Shown one piece after another: positions 6,927 through 14,392 of a stretch of DNA of 64,000 bases (positions within the stretch are counted from its first letter, which is position 1; each line of letters begins with the position of its first letter). Source of the stretch: Mycolicibacterium fallax (GTDB lineage: Bacteria > Actinomycetota > Actinomycetes > Mycobacteriales > Mycobacteriaceae); contig NZ_AP022603.1 in assembly GCF_010726955.1 (NCBI RefSeq), positions 2,480,001-2,544,000 of the forward strand, written 5' to 3'. The notes below the pieces were generated by a model. The model had not been told where the DNA came from. It saw nothing but the letters and a program-made list of their open reading frames with translations, and ran no database searches. A program made the position numbers and the translations under genes.

Positions 6927-9149
6927 TCAGTTGGAGCCGAAGATGCTCCCGCCGCCGAGGCTGGGGAGTTCGAGGATTGGGCTGCGCGACGACGGCTCCT
7001 GCACCGGTGCTTGCACGGGCGCGCGCTGAACCGGCGCCTGAACGGGCGCCTGCACCGGAGCTTGAACGGGCGCTTGCACCGGCGCCTGAACAGGCGCTTG
7101 CACCGGAGCCTGCAGCACGGGCTCCTGGACCGGGGCCTGGACGGGCGCTTGAACGGGAGCCTCGATGGGCGCCTGCTGCACCGGTGCCTGTTGCACCGGT
7201 GACTGAACGGGCGCCTGCTGCACCGGCGCCTGGATGGGCACCTGTGGCGCGGGCCGTTCGACCGATACCGGCGCCTCCGGCGCGGATCCGCCCGGCGTCC
7301 CGTCGTCCTGGCCGGCCTCGGGCGCCGACGGACTGCCCGCGCCGGTCTCGGGCTTTTTCGGCGTAGCACCCGGGCTCGGCTGGAGCGGCGGTTCCGCCGG
7401 CTTCTGCGGCTTCGGGGATTCCCCGGGCACCTTCAAGGTGCCCGACGGGATGACCTCGTCGCTCTGGTCGGCGGGGTTCGACGGGGTGTCGGCGCCGGTC
7501 TCGGGCTCCTTCGGCGTGCCGACGGTGCCGTCCCCGGGGGTCGATTCCCCCGGCGTCTTGTCGCCGGATCCGCCGGGCGAATCGGATCCGCCGGGCTGAT
7601 CGGATCCGCCGGGCTGATCGGACCCCGGCTCGGTGCCCGGCTTGGTGCCATCGCCCGTGTCGGTGCCGTTGCCCGTGTCGGTGCCATTGCCCGGCTGGGT
7701 GCCATCACCGGTCCCGGTCCCGGTCCCGGTGCCGTTCCCGCCCTCGGTCCCGCCCTCAGTCCCGGTCCCGCCCTCGGTCCCGGTCCCGTCCTCGGACGGT
7801 TTCGTGCTTTCCGGCTTGGTCTTGTCGAAGAAGTCCTTCCACGGGTTGCTGCCGGGAGTCGCCGGGTTGACCTGCACGACGTCGCGCAGCACCGCACCGA
7901 GCAGCAGCGGGTTCAGCATCGACTGCCCCAGGCCCGGGTTGAAGCCGGGGGTGAACCCCGGTGTGACGCCCGGGATCGGAGCGGTGGGGCCGATCACCGG
8001 CGCGACCGGCGACGGGATCGGGGCGGCATTGCCGACCGACACCGCTCCGTCGGGGAAGACCCGCACGGTCTGCGCACCGGTGTCGCGCAGCGCCGAGTTG
8101 GCCCGGCCCACCGCCAGCGGCTCAAAGGTGCGCACCGGCGTCGTCGCACCGGGGGGCGGCAACTGCTCGACCATCGTCCAGGCATCACCGTCGCGCTGCA
8201 CGCCCTGGCCGGGCGCGGCGGGAAAGTACTTGCCCGGCACCGCGTCCTGCTGCAGCCGCAGCGCCTGCTGGGACGCGGCCGGGCGGACCGCGACGGCGAC
8301 GCTGACCGCCAGCGACGCCACCCCGACGATGAGCACCGCCGCCACCGAGGAGCCCACCAGCAGCGGCAGCCGGGATCGGTCGTCCTCCTCGTCCTCGGCG
8401 GGGGTGCCGCCGTAGACGGCCGACGACGGGTCGTAGTAGTCCTCGGCGTACTCCTCGGGCTCGGGGTACTCCTCCGGCCCGGACTCCTCCTGGGAGTAGG
8501 CCAGCTGGTTGCGCTCGGTGTCGAGTTTCGCGTCGGATCCGGCGGGCACGGCGGAGGTCGCGTCGCCGTCGAGCGCGGGGGCACGACCGGTCGGCGCCCA
8601 GTCCGGCGCGTCGGCGACCGGTGCGAGGCCGGTGGCCGCGGCAGCTTCGGCCGCGGTGATCGGGGCCAACCCCGTCGCGTCCGGGTCGACGGCAGACACC
8701 GCCCCGGTCTCGGACGTCGCGGCCGGCGCCCAGCCGGTCGCCTCCGGGTCCACGACGGGTGCCAAGCCGGTGGCCGCGGTGGCTTCGGCAATCGCCTGCG
8801 AGCCGATCGCGCCGGTCAGCGCCGCGCCGAGCGCCAGGTCAGCTCCGCCGACTGCGCCGGCCTCCCCGGGGGCCACCGCCGCGACGTTGGACAGTCCGGC
8901 GGTGTCGAGGTCCTCGACCAGCCGGCCGGCCAGGTCGGCGTCCGCGCTGCACAGCCGGGTGGCCACCAGCCGGTGGCCGGCCGCAGCGAGCTCGCGGTGG
9001 GTGGCGATGACCCGGGCAACCAGCACCGACTCCGGGGCTCCGGCCCCCTCGACATCGGCCCGGTCGATCACCGCGTGGCGGTCGGACGCGTCGAGCAGCG
9101 CGATCTGCCCTCGGCCGCCGTCCACCGAAACCCCCAGCATGACTTCCAT
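6927..9149 (-). CDS. Membrane protein paralogue with PVQ-repeat tail
   Basis: The protein has 740 aa and is a paralogue of the product of 1185-2837. The N-terminus MEVMLGVSVDGGRGQIALLD and the later VAAVAPGEAGAVGGADLALG resemble the first and last nucleotide-binding segments of an ASKHA-type domain, but the middle is missing or very degenerate. One membrane helix (VGSSVAAVLIVGVASLAVSV) sits around residues 265-290. The rest is probably outside the membrane: a ~150-residue segment, a Gly/Thr-rich stretch around residues 430-520, Pro-rich linkers, and about 25 APVQ/PVQ repeats near the C-terminus. The ATG at 9149 has GAGGGACG upstream. The function is unknown. Confidence 0.75.
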   Translation of the reverse strand: MEVMLGVSVDGGRGQIALLDASDRHAVIDRADVEGAGAPESVLVARVIATHRELAAAGHRLVATRLCSADADLAGRLVEDLDTAGLSNVAAVAPGEAGAVGGADLALGAALTGAIGSQAIAEATAATGLAPVVDPEATGWAPAATSETGAVSAVDPDATGLAPITAAEAAAATGLAPVADAPDWAPTGRAPALDGDATSAVPAGSDAKLDTERNQLAYSQEESGPEEYPEPEEYAEDYYDPSSAVYGGTPAEDEEDDRSRLPLLVGSSVAAVLIVGVASLAVSVAVAVRPAASQQALRLQQDAVPGKYFPAAPGQGVQRDGDAWTMVEQLPPPGATTPVRTFEPLAVGRANSALRDTGAQTVRVFPDGAVSVGNAAPIPSPVAPVIGPTAPIPGVTPGFTPGFNPGLGQSMLNPLLLGAVLRDVVQVNPATPGSNPWKDFFDKTKPESTKPSEDGTGTEGGTGTEGGTEGGNGTGTGTGTGDGTQPGNGTDTGNGTDTGDGTKPGTEPGSDQPGGSDQPGGSDSPGGSGDKTPGESTPGDGTVGTPKEPETGADTPSNPADQSDEVIPSGTLKVPGESPKPQKPAEPPLQPSPGATPKKPETGAGSPSAPEAGQDDGTPGGSAPEAPVSVERPAPQVPIQAPVQQAPVQSPVQQAPVQQAPIEAPVQAPVQAPVQEPVLQAPVQAPVQAPVQAPVQAPVQAPVQAPVQRAPVQAPVQEPSSRSPILELPSLGGGSIFGSN
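6975..7245 (-). repeat. In-frame APVQ minisatellite
   Basis: Degenerate 12-18-bp repeats (plus-strand reading ACGGGCGCTTGCACCGGCGC and variants) cover the 3' part of the preceding gene and code for APVQAPVQ. Pure arrays are interrupted by EPVL, QQAPVQ and QRAPVQ variants. Confidence 0.8.
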
Positions 9150-9329
9150 GCAGCACGTCCCTCGAATTGAACCGCGTTGCGCGATAACAATTTTGTCTCA
9201 GCCTCGCCCACGCGGCAAGGAATAAACCTGTCGTCTTGCCTGGATCTTCGCAACCCGCGCGCCGCTCGTTACCCACCCCGGCCACTACTGTGGGCCGGGC
9301 AACGTCAGGCGGAAGGCACCGGATCCATC

Positions 9330-9887
9330 ATGGCCCCACCCTCGGAACCCGCGCCGCAGCGGTGTTCGCGCTGCGGCGCCGGATTCGCCGAGGAAGACCC
9401 GTACTGCCCGTCGTGTGGGGCCGATGCGGCAACCACCCTGCTGCCCGCGCCGACGACGGGTGTCCGGTACGCCGGCCGGTCGGTGCGCTGCGCCGCCTAC
9501 CTGATGGACGTCGCGGTGATGATCGTTCCGGCGTTCCCGCTGTCGATCGCCGGGATCCTGCTCGGGGTGTCCGCCGTCATCACCGTGGTGGTGCCGCTGG
9601 CCTTCCTGGCGGTCTGGCTGTGGCTGCAGATCTGCCTGGCGCTGACCGGCCAATCCCTGGGCAAATCGATGCTCGGGCTGCGCCTGGTCAACCTGGACCA
9701 TCGGCCGCCCGGGTTCGGACCGACGGTGCTGCGCAGCCTGGTGTTCGTCGCGACGCTCGGCCTGGCGGCCCTGCCGCTGCCCGGGCTGCACGACCGGGTG
9801 AGCGGGCTGCGCGTCATCGACGTGGCCGCCGGGGCGAATCCGCTCGGTCCGCCGACCCGGGCCAAACTGCGGCGGGCCCACCCGTGA
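9330..9887 (+). CDS. RDD-family membrane protein with N-terminal zinc ribbon
   Basis: The protein has 185 aa. Residues 10-30 form a zinc ribbon (CSRCGAGFAEEDPYCPSCG). An RDD domain follows: GRSVRCAAYLMDVAVMIV, two hydrophobic helices, GQSLGKSMLGLRLV (the conserved GqSlGK-lGlrvv motif), then the last helix with PLPGLHDRVSGLRVI. RDD proteins are polytopic membrane proteins of mostly unknown or transport-related function. The ATG at 9330 follows GGCGGAAGG. The stop overlaps the next start (GTGA at 9884-9887), so the two are probably translationally coupled. Confidence 0.88.
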   Translation: MAPPSEPAPQRCSRCGAGFAEEDPYCPSCGADAATTLLPAPTTGVRYAGRSVRCAAYLMDVAVMIVPAFPLSIAGILLGVSAVITVVVPLAFLAVWLWLQICLALTGQSLGKSMLGLRLVNLDHRPPGFGPTVLRSLVFVATLGLAALPLPGLHDRVSGLRVIDVAAGANPLGPPTRAKLRRAHP

Positions 9888-10759
9888 ACGGGCCGGATCC
9901 GATCATCAACCCGCGGACCCCGGGGATCCTGGCGTTGTCCGCGCTGACCTTGACGGTGCTGGTGCTGACCGCCCTGGTCACCGTGGTGCTGGCCGACGAT
10001 CCCGACCGGCCGCCGGCCGCCCCGGCCACCCCCGAGGTGCTGCTGGTCGGGCCGAACGCCGTCGTGCAACCGTTCACCAATTCGATTCTGACCGCGCCGG
10101 TTGTCGTCGCCGAGCCGACCGCGCGCAGCGCCGACACCGCGATGTGGCGACTGCCGGTGTCGCCGACCCGCGGCGTGCGTACGGTGTCCGGTCGGGCGCC
10201 GGAACTGTACGGCGGCACCGCCACCGGCCACCCGTGCGACGTCGTCGCGCTGGCCAACTACCTGGACGCGCACGCCGACCTCGCGCAGCGGTGGGCCTCG
10301 GTGCAGGGGCTGAGCACCGAGCAGATCCCGTACTACCTGAACACCCTGACGCCGGTGGTGCTGCTCAACGACACCTGGGTGACGCTGCACAACACCGATG
10401 GGGCCGAGCACGCGGTGCTGGCCGCGGACACCGCGGTGCTGATCGACCGGGTCGGGGTGCCGCGCACGCACTGCGCCTCCGGTGCCCCGCTGAGCCCGCC
10501 GGCCGACGCCGACCTCGGCCGGTTCGAGTTGCGGGGCACGCCGTGGCCGTATTTCTCCCGGACCACGGTGCTGGCGCTCAACTATGCCGCCGGCGACCGG
10601 CCCGGCCTGGCCGACGAGTTCGTTCTGCTCGACATCGCCGACGCGGATCGGCTGACCCGGGTGACCGGAGGGATCATCGAACTCGGCGGTGCGACGGTGC
10701 CGCTGCCCGATCCCGCCGCGGCCAATGTTCCCGCGACCGGTCTCCCGGTGCCGGGCTGA
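9884..10759 (+). CDS. DUF6777-like membrane-anchored protein
   Basis: The protein has 291 aa. One N-terminal anchor helix (about residues 14-38, ILALSALTLTVLVLTALVTV) precedes an external domain. Recognisable pieces are a PFT segment, RAPELYGGT, a conserved CD pair, YYLNTLTPVVLLNDTWVTLHN, and AVLIDRVGVPRTHCASGAPLSPP. From memory this matches DUF6777, known mainly from Streptomyces, where the last motif usually reads CACGNPL; here it is CASGAPL. The function is unknown. It is coupled to the RDD gene upstream and followed by a polytopic membrane protein, which suggests one envelope complex. Confidence 0.75.
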   Translation: MNGPDPIINPRTPGILALSALTLTVLVLTALVTVVLADDPDRPPAAPATPEVLLVGPNAVVQPFTNSILTAPVVVAEPTARSADTAMWRLPVSPTRGVRTVSGRAPELYGGTATGHPCDVVALANYLDAHADLAQRWASVQGLSTEQIPYYLNTLTPVVLLNDTWVTLHNTDGAEHAVLAADTAVLIDRVGVPRTHCASGAPLSPPADADLGRFELRGTPWPYFSRTTVLALNYAAGDRPGLADEFVLLDIADADRLTRVTGGIIELGGATVPLPDPAAANVPATGLPVPG

Positions 10760-10836
10760 TCGTTACGCCGGGTTCCGGGCCGGCGGCGGTGTTAGGTTCG
10801 ACCCCGGACTCACTCCGACGTCGAGAGGGACCCGCC

Positions 10837-12438
10837 ATGCCCGACTCCGGCACCCAATCCCCGCTCCATCCGCCCGCCCCAGGCCCGTCCGCGCAAAGCC
10901 TGCAGGCTTCAATGCCCCTGCCCCGCGCCGACGCCGTGCGCGACGGCATCGGCGCGGCGCTGGTGCTGATCGCGCTGGTGCTGCCGTGGAACATTCAGTT
11001 CGGGCTCGGCGTCCCCGGCAACTACGGCTGGCTGTTCGCGCTGCTGTTCCTCGGCTCGCTGGGCCCGTGGGCCGCGGTGGCACTGACCCGACGGCGGCTG
11101 GCCGACCCGGCGGCGGCACCGGAAAGCGTGACCAGGATGCGGCTGCTGCTGAACCTGCCCTACCTGGCGCTGGTCGCCGCGACGGTGGTGTTCGCGGTGA
11201 TCGGCGCGATCGTGCTCGGCGGTACCGGCGACCCCGCCCCCGGCGTCGGCCCGGGCGCCTGGTTCGGCCTGGCCGGGGCACTGCTGTGCGCGCAGCCGGT
11301 GTTCGGCATCGGCACCAGTTCCGGGCACCGGGCCCGCGGCTGCCGGCTGGTCACCAACGTCTTCGTCGGCCTGGCGGTGCTGGCCGCGCTGTTCAACGTG
11401 TTCTGGCGGGTGCGGTTCGTGGTGCCCGGCATCTTCGACGGCGACGCCGTCGGGCAGAACCTGACCGTGGTGGCGGCGGCGGTGCTGTACGCCGCCGCGG
11501 CGCTGACGCCGATCCTGCTGGTCGCGCGCTGGCTGCGCACCGACGCCGAGCCCGACCGGCTGGCCACGCTGCTGCTGGGCGGCGCGACCCTGATCGCCGG
11601 CGCGCTGGTGTGGCTGCTGCCGGCCGGCCGGCAGATCGACGGCTTCCACGGCATCGCGCAGAACACCGGGACCGCCGGCGTCGGCTACGAGGGCTACCTG
11701 GCCTGGGTCGCGGTCGCCGCGATCGCCGGACCGCTGGCGATGCTGCGGGCCGGCAGCTGGCGGGCGCCGGATGCGGCGGCCTGGCGGGGCGCGGTGCGCC
11801 GGTCGCTGCAACTGATCGCGGCCTGGGCCGCGGTGTCGGCGGTGCTGCGGATCACCGACCTGGTGTTGGCCGGGGTGCTGGAGGTGCCGGAGCTGCCGTA
11901 TGTGAAGACCGCACTGATGGCCGTCGACGTGCTGACCGCGGTGCTGGCCGGCTGGCTGGTGCTCAACGGGTTCGCCCGGCTGCCGAAGATGGCGGCTCGG
12001 GTGCTGCTGTTCGGCCTGGTCGCGCTGACGGTGTGCCGGGTCGCCCTCGGGGTGCGGCTGTCGCCGCGGGTCGACGCGCTGGTGACGCCGGAACGCACGG
12101 CGGTGTTCGGCAACGACCAGTTCCAGCAGATCACCTCGACGTTCGACGTGGTGCTGTGCGTGCTGGCGGCGGCCGTGGCGGTGACGGCTCTGACGGTGCT
12201 CGACCGCCGGCCGCCGGCGCTGCCTGTCGATCCCGCCGTCGCGGCCGACCGGACCGAGGGGACTCACGGGGTCCAGGCCGAACTGAGCCAGGCCGACGAG
12301 GTCCAGGCCGACGCCGCACGGCCCGCCGGCGCGGCCCCGAAGATCGCCGCGGCACCGCCGGCGACGCCGAGGATCGCCGCCGCACCCGCCGATACCGGCG
12401 CCACCCCGGAAGACGCCGCCCCGGAGGACCCCGCATAG
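10837..12438 (+). CDS. Polytopic membrane protein, function unknown
   Basis: The protein has 533 aa. After a ~40-residue Pro-rich cytoplasmic start there are about 11-12 hydrophobic helices (for example ALVLIALVLPWNIQFGLGVPG, YLALVAATVVFAVIGAIVL and GLAVLAALFNVFW). The last ~80 residues are an Ala/Pro/Asp-rich hydrophilic tail. No transporter signature was recognised. The ATG at 10837 has GAGAGGGA upstream. It lies 77 nt after the DUF6777-like gene on the same strand and probably belongs to the same transcription unit. Confidence 0.75.
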   Translation: MPDSGTQSPLHPPAPGPSAQSLQASMPLPRADAVRDGIGAALVLIALVLPWNIQFGLGVPGNYGWLFALLFLGSLGPWAAVALTRRRLADPAAAPESVTRMRLLLNLPYLALVAATVVFAVIGAIVLGGTGDPAPGVGPGAWFGLAGALLCAQPVFGIGTSSGHRARGCRLVTNVFVGLAVLAALFNVFWRVRFVVPGIFDGDAVGQNLTVVAAAVLYAAAALTPILLVARWLRTDAEPDRLATLLLGGATLIAGALVWLLPAGRQIDGFHGIAQNTGTAGVGYEGYLAWVAVAAIAGPLAMLRAGSWRAPDAAAWRGAVRRSLQLIAAWAAVSAVLRITDLVLAGVLEVPELPYVKTALMAVDVLTAVLAGWLVLNGFARLPKMAARVLLFGLVALTVCRVALGVRLSPRVDALVTPERTAVFGNDQFQQITSTFDVVLCVLAAAVAVTALTVLDRRPPALPVDPAVAADRTEGTHGVQAELSQADEVQADAARPAGAAPKIAAAPPATPRIAAAPADTGATPEDAAPEDPA

Positions 12439-12451
12439 ACAATCCGGAGCA

Positions 12452-12525
12452 GCGCTACGGTTTAACTTGCACCGCTACGGTTTCTCTGTCATAGTTACCT
12501 CATGCCCGCTATGAAACCGTAGCGG
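12452..12525. promoter_or_regulatory. Perfect inverted repeat plus third half-site before small gene
   Basis: CCGCTACGGTTTC (12472-12484) is repeated as its exact complement GAAACCGTAGCGG (12513-12525), and a further direct copy GCGCTACGGTTT lies at 12452-12463. Between the arms is CATAGTTACCT, which could be a -10 region. The arrangement looks like a repressor operator pair around a promoter; no cognate regulator gene is adjacent. It could also form an mRNA hairpin that ends just before the GGAAGGAGATGAGGAG ribosome-binding region. Confidence 0.65.
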
Positions 12526-12545
12526 AAGGAGATGAGGAGACCACC

Positions 12546-12896
12546 ATGAGCGGCACCGCCACCCTCGCCAAGAACACCGTCACCACCAGCGTCGACACCG
12601 GCAATCCGGAGTTCCGCGTCGAGCTGGTCCGGCGCGTCGGGGTCGGCCTCACCGCCCTGACCGTGCGCTACGACTTCACCGGCAGCTACCGGCAGTGCCG
12701 CGACGAGATCGACCGGGCGCAGCAGCAGAACCGTCGCATCGGCCGCTGGGATCTGGGCGCGCTGCTGCCCGGCAACCGGGCGGCGCTGGCCGCCAACGAC
12801 ACCGCCCGCGCCGATCTGGCCCGCCGGGCCGCCCGCGCCTTCGGTCACCCGTGCGCCTGGGTTCCCGCGAGCGACGCCGCCACGACCGCCGCCTGA
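12546..12896 (+). CDS. Small hypothetical protein
   Basis: The protein has 116 aa and is not recognised. It is soluble, begins MSGTATLAKNTVTTSVDTG and ends in an Ala-rich tail. The centre (RVELVRRVGVGLTALTVRYDF and QCRDEIDRAQQQNRR) looks like a folded alpha/beta unit followed by a helix. The ATG at 12546 follows a strong AAGGAGATGAGGAG leader. It stands alone behind the inverted repeat at 12472-12525 and is probably tightly regulated as a single-gene transcript. Confidence 0.6.
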   Translation: MSGTATLAKNTVTTSVDTGNPEFRVELVRRVGVGLTALTVRYDFTGSYRQCRDEIDRAQQQNRRIGRWDLGALLPGNRAALAANDTARADLARRAARAFGHPCAWVPASDAATTAA

Positions 12897-12963
12897 GCCG
12901 ACTCAGCCTGAGCCCGGCTCCCGCAGAATCCGTTCCGCGCGAACCCGTTCCGCCGGACCCCGT

Positions 12964-14325
12964 TCAGTCGGCCAGCGCCAGCACCTCGGCGAACCCCTCG
13001 ACCAGGCAGCGGTGGAATACCGCCGGGTCGGGGATCGCCCCGACATCGATGTCGATGCCGAACGCGCAGGTGTCCACGTAGGTCAGCAGGGTGACATTGA
13101 CGGCCGCGCCGATGGTCGGGCCGAACGCGTACTGCTCGACCACCCGGGCACCGCCGAGGAACACCGGAACCGGGATCCCCGGCACGTCGCTGGCCAGGAA
13201 GTCCACCCGGGTCAGCACCGACCCCAGCACCTCGCGCGGCACCAGGTTCAGCGCGCCGGCGATCAACTGGGTGTAGGGCAGCGATTTTTCCGAGCGCACC
13301 CGGCGGACCCGGCGGTGGATTCGCTCGATCCGGGTGGCCGGATCCAGCTCACCGGCGGGCACATCGAAGCGCATCAGGGTGATGTGGTTGCCGCCCATCG
13401 CGTCGGCCTCGGTGCGCAGGCTGATCGGCATGGTCAGGTGCAGCTCGTCGATCTGCGACCCGTGCTGCTCGTGATAGCGGCGCAGCCCGCCGGTGACCCC
13501 GGCCAGGAACGCATCGTTGAGCGCCGCGCCGCGGGCGTTGGCCACCGCGCGCAGCTGCGCCATCGGCACCGAGTAGGTGGACAGATCGCGAATCAGGGTG
13601 CGTTCCTTCATCAATGGCGATCCGGTCCGGCTGATCGGCCGCACCGTCCGGTACACCGACGCGGCCGTCTCGGCGACCTCGACGACCGCGCCGCGCGGAT
13701 CCCGCAGGCCGTCGTAGAACAGTCGCGGGGCGGCGGTCAGCGCACCGGTCACCGCCGAGCCCAGCAGCCCCGCCCCGTAGCGCAGCGCGGCCCGGTACTC
13801 ATCCCAGCGATCGGCCACGGCGCCGCCGGGCGGGTCCGGCAACTCCGGGGTGGGCGCCTCCGGTTGCAGGTCGAACAGCGTCATCCCGATCTGAATGCCG
13901 CCGATGCCGTCGGTCAGCGCGTGATGAACCTTGCTGATCATCGCGGCCCGGCCGTCGGCCAACCCGTCGACCAGCGTGACGTGCCACAGCGGCCGGGCGG
14001 TGTCGAAGGATTCCATCGCCGCGACCCGGCACAGCTCCAGCAGCGCGTCGGTGTCCGCGGGGGGCGGGGCGGCGATCCGTCGCACGTGGTAGTCGAGATC
14101 GAAATCCGGGTCGTACTCCCAGCGCGGCGGGGCCAGCACCGGCGAGGCCACCACCCGCTGCCGGAACACCGGCAGCACCCGCGACAGCCGGTCGAAGCGG
14201 TGGGTCACCGCATCCCAGTCCGGGCGCTCATCGAGGATCAGCAGGCTCACGATCGTCGATCGCAGCCGCGGATCCGCCTCCATCGCCCAGGTGAAGGCGT
14301 CGCTGTTACTCATGAATTCGGCCAT
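12964..14325 (-). CDS. Wax ester synthase / diacylglycerol acyltransferase (WS/DGAT)
   Basis: The enzyme transfers an acyl group from acyl-CoA to diacylglycerol or a long-chain alcohol to make storage lipid. The protein has 453 aa, the usual length. The catalytic HHxxxDG motif is present as HHALTDG at residues 134-140. The N-terminal SDAFTWAME, the PLWHVTLVDGL segment before the active site, and ALNDAFLAGVTGGLRRY and HITLMRFDVPAG in the C-terminal half are typical. The ATG at 14325 has GGGAG five nt upstream; a GTG at 14331 is also in frame. It lies between the small gene and an Rv0312-like gene. Confidence 0.93.
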   Translation of the reverse strand: MAEFMSNSDAFTWAMEADPRLRSTIVSLLILDERPDWDAVTHRFDRLSRVLPVFRQRVVASPVLAPPRWEYDPDFDLDYHVRRIAAPPPADTDALLELCRVAAMESFDTARPLWHVTLVDGLADGRAAMISKVHHALTDGIGGIQIGMTLFDLQPEAPTPELPDPPGGAVADRWDEYRAALRYGAGLLGSAVTGALTAAPRLFYDGLRDPRGAVVEVAETAASVYRTVRPISRTGSPLMKERTLIRDLSTYSVPMAQLRAVANARGAALNDAFLAGVTGGLRRYHEQHGSQIDELHLTMPISLRTEADAMGGNHITLMRFDVPAGELDPATRIERIHRRVRRVRSEKSLPYTQLIAGALNLVPREVLGSVLTRVDFLASDVPGIPVPVFLGGARVVEQYAFGPTIGAAVNVTLLTYVDTCAFGIDIDVGAIPDPAVFHRCLVEGFAEVLALAD

Positions 14326-14392
14326 GTGCACTCCCGCGCCTCAACCTACGGTGACGACGGTGATCCGGGCGGGTTTTGCCTGGTGTCGACGG

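Noticed and set aside
6975..7245. CRISPR-like repeat array
   Set aside because: The repeats are short, degenerate, without spacers and code in frame for APVQ.
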